Source: Candidatus Laterigemmans baculatus
Lineage (GTDB): Bacteria > Planctomycetota > Planctomycetia > Pirellulales > Pirellulaceae
Assembly (NCBI RefSeq): GCF_010367455.1
Contig: NZ_WRPR01000017.1
Coordinates: forward strand, 1 to 61,301
Direction of reading: 5' to 3'
Length of the DNA stretch: 61,301 nucleotides
Made by a program: the position numbers and the translations under genes. The notes under the pieces were generated by a model that saw only the letters and a program-made list of their open reading frames with translations, was not told the origin of the DNA and made no database searches. Of the stretch, positions 24,067 to 31,420 are shown piece after piece. Numbering within the stretch: position 1 is the first letter of the stretch; each line of letters begins with the position of its first letter.

Positions 24067-24842
24067 TGGCAACGGTCGACGCACTGGCGAATTACTTTGG
24101 CGGACCGCTGATCCTGTTTTTGCTGGTCCTGACCCGGCTCGGCGTGATGCTGCTGGCGATGCCTGCGGTCGGCAGCGGAGTGCCGATGCGGGTCCGGGCG
24201 GTCCTCGCGATCGCCCTGGCGCTGATCCTGATGCCGCTGATCGAGCCTCGCTACACGCTCCCGGTCGACAGTTTGCTGAAGTTGACGATCTGCGTGATTC
24301 GCGAGGCGGGCATCGGGATGCTGATCGGGCTGGTGGTCCGCTTGCTCGTGACCGGGATGCAGTTGGCTGGCGAGGTGGCGACCAACAGCGGTGGGATGCA
24401 GCTGGGGGAATCGCAGGACCCGGAAATCCGCTCCAGCGTCCCCACGCTCGCCCGGCTGATCGGGTTGCTGGTCACGGCCGTGATGATCACCGCCGGTGGC
24501 CATCGAATGATGATCGAAGCGCTGATGGACAGCTTCGTGGCGATGCCGCCCGGAGAGGTCCGGTTTGAGATCGGGATGCTCGAGCTGGTCGTCTACGAAC
24601 TGAGTTCCGGGATGTCGGCGGGGATTCGCGCCAGCGCGCCGATCGTCGCCTCGCTGCTGCTGACCAACCTGATCACGGGCCTGATCAGCCGCACGCTGCC
24701 CCAGTTGAACGTGCTGGTGATCGGATTGAGCATCAACGCCCTAGCGTTCCTGGTCGTCTCGGCGACGGCGATCAGCACCGCCGGATGGCTTTTCCGAGAC
24801 GAACTGATGCTCCTCTTCGAGCGACTGCAGAAGGTTTGGTAG
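24066..24842 (+). CDS. fliR: Flagellar export gate protein FliR
   Basis: 258 residues, starting at ATG 24066 within TGATG shared with fliQ. About six membrane helices; hallmarks are FLLVLTRLGVMLLAMPAVGS, IGMLIGLVVRLLVTGMQLAG and ASAPIVASLLLTNLITGLIS, followed by LPQLNVLVIGLSINALAFL. It completes the FliPQR gate. flhB follows 13 bp after the stop. Order and spacing are those of a normal flagellar export operon. Confidence 0.95.
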   Translation: MATVDALANYFGGPLILFLLVLTRLGVMLLAMPAVGSGVPMRVRAVLAIALALILMPLIEPRYTLPVDSLLKLTICVIREAGIGMLIGLVVRLLVTGMQLAGEVATNSGGMQLGESQDPEIRSSVPTLARLIGLLVTAVMITAGGHRMMIEALMDSFVAMPPGEVRFEIGMLELVVYELSSGMSAGIRASAPIVASLLLTNLITGLISRTLPQLNVLVIGLSINALAFLVVSATAISTAGWLFRDELMLLFERLQKVW

Positions 24843-24855
24843 GGGAGACGAGAGC

Positions 24856-25932
24856 ATGGCGGAGTCGGCGGGCGAAAAGAAACATCCAGCGAGCGAGCAG
24901 CGGCGCCGCAAGGCGCGGGAAGAAGGGCAAGTGGTCCGCAGCCAGGACTTGGCCTCGGCGATGCTCCTGCTCGCCTCGGTCGGGGTGCTGTGGTGGCGCG
25001 GTCCGCTGCTCGCTGAAGGGCTGGCGCGGATCGTCGTCGATGCGCTGGGAGATGCTTCGCCGCAGCCGTTCACCCCGCAAGACGCTTCGCACCGCCTCGC
25101 CCGCATGGCCCTCGAGACCGCCTCCTTGGCCGCTCCGATCCTGCTCGTGATGTTCGTCGCCGGAATCCTCTCGAACGTCCTGCAAACCGGCCCTTTGGTG
25201 GCGACGGCCAAGTTGATGCCGAAGTTCAGCCACATCAATCCGGCCAGCGGGCTCAAGCGCCTCTTCTCCGTCAGCGGTCTGGCGCGGCTTGGCTTCGGTC
25301 TGTTCAAGATCGCGGTCGTCTTGGCGGTGGCCTACGCGGTCGTGCTCCGCTGGCAAGCTGCCGTGCTGGGAATGAGTTACGTCGCGATCCCCGAAGTCGC
25401 CTCGCTGATCTTCCGCTGCTGCATGGAGACCGGGATGTGGATCGGCGGAGCGCTGTTCGTGCTGGCTCTGTTCGAATTCGGCTTTCAGTGGTGGAAGTTC
25501 GAACAGGACATGCGGATGACCGACCAGGAAGTTCGCGAAGAGATGAAAGAGAGCCAGGGGGATCCGCAGATGATCGCCCGTCGCCGTCAGGTCCAGCGAC
25601 AGATGGCGATGCAGCGGCTCGGCGGCGAAGTTCCCAAAGCCGACGTCGTGGTGACAAACCCCACGGAACTGGCGATCGCGATCCGCTACGATCCCGAAAC
25701 GATGGCCGCTCCGGTCGTCGTGGCCAAGGGGGCGGGGGTGATCGCTCAGCGGATTCGCCGCCTGGCGCTGGAGCACGAAATCCCCATCGTCGAACGCAAG
25801 CCGCTCGCTCAGATCCTCTATAAGACCGTCGATGTCGGGGGCAGCGTTCCGGTCGAGCAGTACAAGGCGGTGGCCGAGGTCCTCAAGTACGTCTACCAGC
25901 TGCAAGGCCGCAAGATGCCAAAGGTGGCCTAG
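24856..25932 (+). CDS. flhB: Flagellar export switch protein FlhB
   Basis: 358 residues. The opening EKKHPASEQRRRKAREEGQV is the FlhB signature, followed by four membrane helices (about 30-210), then a cytoplasmic domain with MTDQEVREEMKESQGDPQ and VVVTNPTELAIAIRYDP. The autocleavage site, normally NPTH, is NPTE here; the N-P bond is kept. FlhB switches export from rod/hook to filament substrates. FlhA, its usual partner, is not in the window. A repeat array begins at the stop codon. Confidence 0.95.
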   Translation: MAESAGEKKHPASEQRRRKAREEGQVVRSQDLASAMLLLASVGVLWWRGPLLAEGLARIVVDALGDASPQPFTPQDASHRLARMALETASLAAPILLVMFVAGILSNVLQTGPLVATAKLMPKFSHINPASGLKRLFSVSGLARLGFGLFKIAVVLAVAYAVVLRWQAAVLGMSYVAIPEVASLIFRCCMETGMWIGGALFVLALFEFGFQWWKFEQDMRMTDQEVREEMKESQGDPQMIARRRQVQRQMAMQRLGGEVPKADVVVTNPTELAIAIRYDPETMAAPVVVAKGAGVIAQRIRRLALEHEIPIVERKPLAQILYKTVDVGGSVPVEQYKAVAEVLKYVYQLQGRKMPKVA

Positions 25933-26112
25933 CCAGAGTCGCCTTTCGCTCCGCCAGAGTCGCCTTTTGTTCCGCCATAGTCGCCTTTCGCTCCGCGAAA
26001 GAAGCGTCGTGGCTGCGCAACTTTCGCGGAGCGAAAGGCGACTCTCTGCGCAACTTTCGCGGAGCGAAAGGCGACTCTCTGCGCTACTTTCGCGGAGCGA
26101 AAGGCGACTATT
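25933..26112. repeat. GTCGCCTTTCGCTCCGC array C
   Basis: Three forward units (one degenerate, CGCCTTTTGTTCCGCC), a central full palindrome CTTTCGCTCCGCGAAAG, a spacer AAGCGTCGTGGCTGCGC, then three inverted units separated by CTCTCTGCGC. It lies between the convergent flhB and 26118-26564 genes and begins exactly at the flhB stop. It is the largest of the three arrays. Confidence 0.93.
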
Positions 26113-26117
26113 TGGGC

Positions 26118-26564
26118 TCAGTCGTGGATCTCGAGCGTCACGATGCCAGTCAACCGGCATCCAGAGCTCTCGCCCTCGCGCGGCGTGAGCTCAAGCTCCA
26201 GGAGGTGATGCCCATGGAGCCGCTCGCTGACGGCCACTCGCAGCGGTGCTGCGTCCGAAGGCAGGGAATCGCAGAGCGGCGCGCCGTCGAGCCGCGCCAC
26301 AAGCCTGCCGCTCCAGCTCTCGATGACCAGATCGACCGGGACGCGGCCGTCGCCATCCCCCAGGCCCGTGGGGCAATTGAAGGGGCGGAGGTAGCGGACC
26401 AGGCCCGCGTCGGAGGCGTTTGCACCGGGGAAGGTTTCCCGGTCGTCCGAAGGCAGATCGGGAAGCCCGACGGCCGTCTGCTGCGAGCCCGTCTGCTGCG
26501 AGCCCCGTTGCTGCGAGCCGGTTTGGCGGGTCCAACCGGCTCGCAGGCGAATCGAATGCGACAC
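26118..26564 (-). CDS. Small beta-rich conserved hypothetical protein
   Basis: 148 residues starting at ATG 26564. The N-terminal third holds a GSQQT repeat encoded by three 15-bp units (26476-26520). The rest alternates short hydrophobic strands (VPVDLVIESWSGRLVARLDG, LRVAVSERLHGHHLLELELT, RLTGIVTLEIHD), consistent with a jelly-roll/galactose-binding-like fold; I recall similar short planctomycete proteins. No signal peptide is seen. The start lies 7 bp after the stop of the 1573-residue surface protein gene, so it is probably co-transcribed. Function unknown. Confidence 0.65.
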   Translation of the reverse strand: MSHSIRLRAGWTRQTGSQQRGSQQTGSQQTAVGLPDLPSDDRETFPGANASDAGLVRYLRPFNCPTGLGDGDGRVPVDLVIESWSGRLVARLDGAPLCDSLPSDAAPLRVAVSERLHGHHLLELELTPREGESSGCRLTGIVTLEIHD

Positions 26565-26571
26565 CGGGGCG

Positions 26572-29500
26572 TCAGATCACGCTGTCGGACTGGCTCAACA
26601 ATTCGTCGACCGCCGACTGGTAGCTCAGCAGGCCGGCATCGCCGACGTCGAGCGTTCCATCGGCCACCAGGTCGAAGTCTTCCAAGCCGCCGAAGATTTG
26701 CACGACCGTATGGCCCGACTTGTCCCGCATGAAGAGGAACTGGTCGCTTGGAATCCAGCCGGTCAGGACGGTGCCATCGAGGAGCACGACGGTCAAAGCA
26801 GCGGTGTTGGCCGCGGCATTGATGTTGACTTCGCCGTAGCGAATGCCTTCGAAGCCCGCTCCCGCTTTAAACCATTCGGTCCGGCCCGAAGCGTCGATGA
26901 CGGCGGTCGCTCCTTGCAGGCCAGACCTGGATGAGCTCGAGTTGGCGACGAAGAAGTCCGGGTTCGGATTGCTCTGGATGTAGCTGGAGACCAGCATGTC
27001 GAGCGCGTTGCCCGCCCGGCCGTTGGTTCCGTAGAGCGTGAAGTTGTAGCCGCTGGCGTCGATTCCGCCCGGCTCTTCGATCACGATCGTGAACTGGTTC
27101 TGGACCGTGTCCGCATCGCCCGCGGTGCCGGGGAAGTCGGCTCCGTCGTACACCAGATCGGGCACTTCGAAGATCACGCGATAGGTGCCGGGCGGAACGT
27201 TGTTGAACTCGTAATGGCCGTCGGCATCAGTCGCCATGGTCAGATCGATCGCCGATCCGGTTACGTTCGCACTGGCGCTGCTGACCAACCGCACCTTGGC
27301 CATCTGCAGACCCGGCTCGTCGGGATCCTGGACGCCGTTGCGGACCGGGTTTGAAACGCTCTGGTTGTAGTCGAAGAAGACCGCACCGGAGATGGTGCTC
27401 GGTTCGAACTCTTCGACGACGAATTCCACCGTGCCGGTGACCGTCGCCTCGCCGTCGGAGATGGTGATCTGGAATTCCGCCTCTCCGGTGTAGTCGGGAT
27501 TCGGCGTGAAGGTGACGGAGTTCGTCGCGGCGTTGAAGACCACCGTCCCGTTGGAGTTCGCCGTCGCCGTTGCGCCGACGAGCGAGAGGGTCTGGCCGAG
27601 CAGAAATCGCTCGTTCTCCGGACCGACCGTCGAGGCGGCCAGCAGCTGGCTTTGCGAGTAGGTGATCGTGCTGTTGTTGTAAGCAACGATGTTCGGATTG
27701 CCGAACTCCGGCGGATCGTTCACCGGAGCGACTTCGACCGTCACCACACCGTCGGTGCTCTGACCACCGCTATCGGTGACCGTGATGGCGAAGGTGTCGG
27801 TGCCGAAGAAATCGTCGGCCGGCGTGTAGACGATTTGGCCGCTGCCGTTGATCGAGACGCTGCCGCCCTGAGCCGTCTGCCCCGAGGCATTTCCGACCGA
27901 GGTGACCGAGAGCGTTTGCTGAGCGAGTTCGTCGGTAGCCGATTGCGGGCCGGGCGCGGAGTCGCCGAGGATCGCTGCCGGCGAGACCGTCAGGACGTCG
28001 TCCTCGTCGACCGAGAGCGGATTCAGGTCGAGCACCGGGACGTCGTTGGCCGCTTCCACGTCGATCGTGAGCGTGCCCTCGGTGGTCCCGCCTGCGCCAT
28101 CGCTGATCGTGTAGGTGAAGCTATCGAGGCCGTCGATCTGGGCATTGTAGTTCGCGGCCGGGTTGTAGGTGATCGTCTGGGCTTCGACATTCAGCGTCAC
28201 CGTACCGCCTTTGGCCGTCGTGCCGCTGACGGCGGTGACCGTCAGCGTCTGGCCGCTTTCATTCGCCGCTCCCGGATCGTCGTTGGCCACGAGCACGCTA
28301 GCGTCGATCTGCAGTTCGGTGTCTTCGACCGCGTTGGCCACTGGGTCGCCAGCAAAGACGGGCTCGTCGTTGACCGGCGTGACCGTGATGGTCACCGTGC
28401 CGGTCGAAGCGGCGATCTCGTCCGCTTCATCGATCTCGGACAGCGGTGTGCCGGTGTCGGAGATGCGATAGGTGAAGACCACTTGGCCGTTGAAGTCCGC
28501 CGCCGGAGTGAACTCCACCGAGTTGCCATTCTGAACCAGCGTGCCTTGAGCGGCTGAGATGCTGCTGACCGACTCCAAGACGACCGTCTCGCCTTCGTTG
28601 GCCAAGTCGTTGTCGGTGATGGTGAAGGTGCTGGTTCCGCTGTCTTCGGCGACCGTTTCCGAGTCACCAATCGCTCGCGGACGGATCACGGGAACGACTT
28701 CGATGGTCACCGTCGCGGGATCCGAGGTGAGTCCGGTGCCGTTCTCGTCGGCGATCACATAGGAGAGGGTGACGGTCCCGACGAACGGCGGATTGCCGGC
28801 GTTGGGGGTGTACAGGATCGAGCGGCCGTCGTCGCTGATTCGAGCTTGGCCGTTGATGTTTCCGACCGGCGTCAAGGTAACGATGCGGAGCTCGCTGTTC
28901 TCGCTCTCCTCGCCCGGGCCGGCCGAATCGTTCGCGAGCACGTTCAGGACGTTGTCGACGCTCAATTCGTCGACGACCAGATCGGGATCATCTTCAGCGA
29001 TCGGAGCATCGTTGACCGGGGTCACCGTGACGGTCACCATTCCGGAGGCCGTGGCTCCGCCGCTGTCGGTGACCGTGATCGGGAAGGTGTCGGTGCCCAC
29101 GAAATCGTCCGCCGGCTCGTAGCTGATCCGCCCGCTGCCATCGACCGAAACGGTGCCACCCTGGGCGGTCGCTCCGGCGGTGCCGGCCGCGGTGATCAGC
29201 AGCGTCTGCGAGGCTTCGTCGGTCGCCGTGATCGGGCCGGGGCGCGAGGCACCGAGGACTGCCGATTGGGCGACCGAGAGCGTGGTGTCTTCCGCGGTGG
29301 TCAGCGGCGAGAGGGCCAGCTGCGGCGGGTCGTTGACTGCGGCCACGGAGACGGTCACCGTGCCCGTGGTCGTACCCCCGGCACCGTCGGAGATCGTGTA
29401 GGTGATTCGATCGGTGCCGTTGAAATTGCTCGGCGGCGTGTAGCTGATCGTGCCGTTGGCGAGCGTCGCCGTGCCGCCGGCGGTCGAAGTCGCCGCCACG

Positions 29501-31293
29501 GCAGTCACGGTCAGAGTCTGGCCGGTCTCGTTCGGTCCGACCGAATCGTTCGAGAGCAGCGGGGCGGTGGGGATCGCCAGCGGCGTGAGGGTGTCCTCGG
29601 TCGTGTTGCGGACCGAGTCGGCGACGAAAATCGGGTTGTCGTTGACCGCGTTGACCGTCACCGTCACCGTCCCGCTCGCCTCTTCGCCGGAGGTGTTGCG
29701 AATCACGTAGGTGAACGAGTCGCTGCCGAAGTAGTTCGTGTTCGGCGTGTAAACCACGTTGCCGTTGCTGTTGAACGTGACCGAACCGTTCTGCGGGGTG
29801 CCGACCGAGACCAGCGAGAGCGTTCCAGTGACCGTGGCATCGTTGGTCAGGACGTTCAACGATCCCGAAGCGTCCTCCTGCAGCGTCAACTGGTCGTTGG
29901 CCGCGGTGATGCTCTCGATGACGTTCAGGATCGCCAGACCCGGACGGTCATCCCCGGCGATCGCGGCACTGTCGTCAGTGTCGATCAGGATTTGGCTGTT
30001 GGGAACCTTCACCGGGACTGCCACCATCGACAGTTCCTGGTCGCCTCCGTCCGGCGGATCGACCTGGATCACCACGCCCGTCGCCGGTTCGACGGCCCGC
30101 ACGAGGATGCTGAAGGCGCTAAACGGCTCGCTGTAGTCCTCGATGTCGTCGGTCGACAGCGTCGTGCCGCCGACTTCGTTGAATCCGACTTCCAACGCAG
30201 GGTCGTCTTCGGTGGCCGCTACCGGCACCGGAGTGTAGACGCCGCGAACGAAGTCCGAATAAACCGCTTCGCCGTTGGTGCGGCTGAAGACATCCAGGTT
30301 CTCGGCGACCGCGGCACCGTTGAGCGACCCGTCGGCGAGCACCGCGGGAATGATCCGGCGATCCACCGTGACCGGGCCGTTGTCGGTCACCAGCCCCGAC
30401 GAGTCCACCGTCAGATTCGGAACGTCGGTGTTGTAGAACTCTTCGCCCAGGAAGCGAATCCGCACCTCCAGGCTGACCGGGACATTCTGGTCGTTGCGGA
30501 TGATCTCATGGCTCACGTCCGGCGGCGTCGCCGCACCGGTCACGTCCTGGACCGCCTGGCTGACCGCGGCGAGCGTCTGCGAAATGGAATTGTTGCGGAG
30601 CTGCGCGGCCGTGATGCTCCGAGTCGTGCTCGTTCCTTCGGATCCAATTACCAAGGAGCCCGATTGCGCGGAGAAGATGTTGAGCGAAAACTCCGCGTAC
30701 ACCGTCTCGGTCAGCACCGGCTCGATCGCATCGGGCTGACTCACCAAGAAGTCGACGTAGGCGGTCGCCACACCCCGCGGCGTTTCGAACGCCGGTCGCA
30801 GGTCGCGGTAGAGCAGTTCGATTTTGAAGACTTGGCCGGGGGCGACATTCGCCGTTCGCGACCCGCTCGGAATCAAGCTGGTGCCGTTGAGATCGGTCAG
30901 TCCGACTTGCAACTCGACGACTTCGTTCGCCGCCTCCGCCGTGTTGCTGTTGAGCGCATTGACGACGCGGAGGGCGTCGATCGGCGACGCAAAGCCGTCG
31001 TTGTTGACGTCGACGTACGAGCTCGGAGCCAAGCCGCCGCCGGTCAGCGAGCGGGCGCCGTTGCGATTCAGATCGTTGATCACCGCCAGCGCGTCGAGCG
31101 GCGAAACCCGATCGTCCTGGTTGACGTCGGTCGGAGCCCAGTAGTTGTGGTGCGGCATCACCTCGACGACATCACCTGCCAACAGCTGACGATGCTCGAG
31201 CAACTCTCCCAGCAGCCGACGCTTGGTGGAGGCAGGACGAGGTCGACGGCTGCTGTCCGAGCTGCGAGTGGATCGACGCGAAAAATTCTTCAT
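26572..31293 (-). CDS. LEPR-XLL/dockerin protein with tandem cadherin-like repeats
   Basis: 1573 residues. A basic start leads to RRLLGELLEHRQLLAGD (about 25-41), a variant of the planctomycete N-terminal LEPR-XLL motif that precedes export. A pair of dockerin-type repeats follows (about 55-117: DVNQDDRVSPLDALAVINDL, DVNNDGFASPIDALRVVNAL). The body is about seven tandem-95/cadherin-like Ig domains, each with NDxP, GTxT and DxFTYTI-type motifs (for example FGTDTFAITVTDSGG). Near residue 1320 is an SdrD B-like domain (SGAVFFDYNQSV, with a VPPGTYRVIFEVP strand). A C-terminal globular segment of about 150 residues lacks a recognised anchor. Secreted or surface adhesive/structural protein. Confidence 0.9.
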   Translation of the reverse strand: MKNFSRRSTRSSDSSRRPRPASTKRRLLGELLEHRQLLAGDVVEVMPHHNYWAPTDVNQDDRVSPLDALAVINDLNRNGARSLTGGGLAPSSYVDVNNDGFASPIDALRVVNALNSNTAEAANEVVELQVGLTDLNGTSLIPSGSRTANVAPGQVFKIELLYRDLRPAFETPRGVATAYVDFLVSQPDAIEPVLTETVYAEFSLNIFSAQSGSLVIGSEGTSTTRSITAAQLRNNSISQTLAAVSQAVQDVTGAATPPDVSHEIIRNDQNVPVSLEVRIRFLGEEFYNTDVPNLTVDSSGLVTDNGPVTVDRRIIPAVLADGSLNGAAVAENLDVFSRTNGEAVYSDFVRGVYTPVPVAATEDDPALEVGFNEVGGTTLSTDDIEDYSEPFSAFSILVRAVEPATGVVIQVDPPDGGDQELSMVAVPVKVPNSQILIDTDDSAAIAGDDRPGLAILNVIESITAANDQLTLQEDASGSLNVLTNDATVTGTLSLVSVGTPQNGSVTFNSNGNVVYTPNTNYFGSDSFTYVIRNTSGEEASGTVTVTVNAVNDNPIFVADSVRNTTEDTLTPLAIPTAPLLSNDSVGPNETGQTLTVTAVAATSTAGGTATLANGTISYTPPSNFNGTDRITYTISDGAGGTTTGTVTVSVAAVNDPPQLALSPLTTAEDTTLSVAQSAVLGASRPGPITATDEASQTLLITAAGTAGATAQGGTVSVDGSGRISYEPADDFVGTDTFPITVTDSGGATASGMVTVTVTPVNDAPIAEDDPDLVVDELSVDNVLNVLANDSAGPGEESENSELRIVTLTPVGNINGQARISDDGRSILYTPNAGNPPFVGTVTLSYVIADENGTGLTSDPATVTIEVVPVIRPRAIGDSETVAEDSGTSTFTITDNDLANEGETVVLESVSSISAAQGTLVQNGNSVEFTPAADFNGQVVFTYRISDTGTPLSEIDEADEIAASTGTVTITVTPVNDEPVFAGDPVANAVEDTELQIDASVLVANDDPGAANESGQTLTVTAVSGTTAKGGTVTLNVEAQTITYNPAANYNAQIDGLDSFTYTISDGAGGTTEGTLTIDVEAANDVPVLDLNPLSVDEDDVLTVSPAAILGDSAPGPQSATDELAQQTLSVTSVGNASGQTAQGGSVSINGSGQIVYTPADDFFGTDTFAITVTDSGGQSTDGVVTVEVAPVNDPPEFGNPNIVAYNNSTITYSQSQLLAASTVGPENERFLLGQTLSLVGATATANSNGTVVFNAATNSVTFTPNPDYTGEAEFQITISDGEATVTGTVEFVVEEFEPSTISGAVFFDYNQSVSNPVRNGVQDPDEPGLQMAKVRLVSSASANVTGSAIDLTMATDADGHYEFNNVPPGTYRVIFEVPDLVYDGADFPGTAGDADTVQNQFTIVIEEPGGIDASGYNFTLYGTNGRAGNALDMLVSSYIQSNPNPDFFVANSSSSRSGLQGATAVIDASGRTEWFKAGAGFEGIRYGEVNINAAANTAALTVVLLDGTVLTGWIPSDQFLFMRDKSGHTVVQIFGGLEDFDLVADGTLDVGDAGLLSYQSAVDELLSQSDSVI

Positions 31294-31420
31294 CGCCTGG
31301 GCTCAACGGTAGTGCAGAGGGAAATGTTTAAGACGCGCGTGGTGTCGGTTCGCAAAAGGCCCGAAACCGAAGCTCGGCCCTACATTTTTTCGATCGGAAA
31401 AGAGAAACGGGCATCTCGAC

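Noticed and set aside
3903-26112. GTCGCC arrays considered as CRISPR
   Set aside because: Units are separated by short or no spacers, occur in both orientations within each array, and there are no cas genes.
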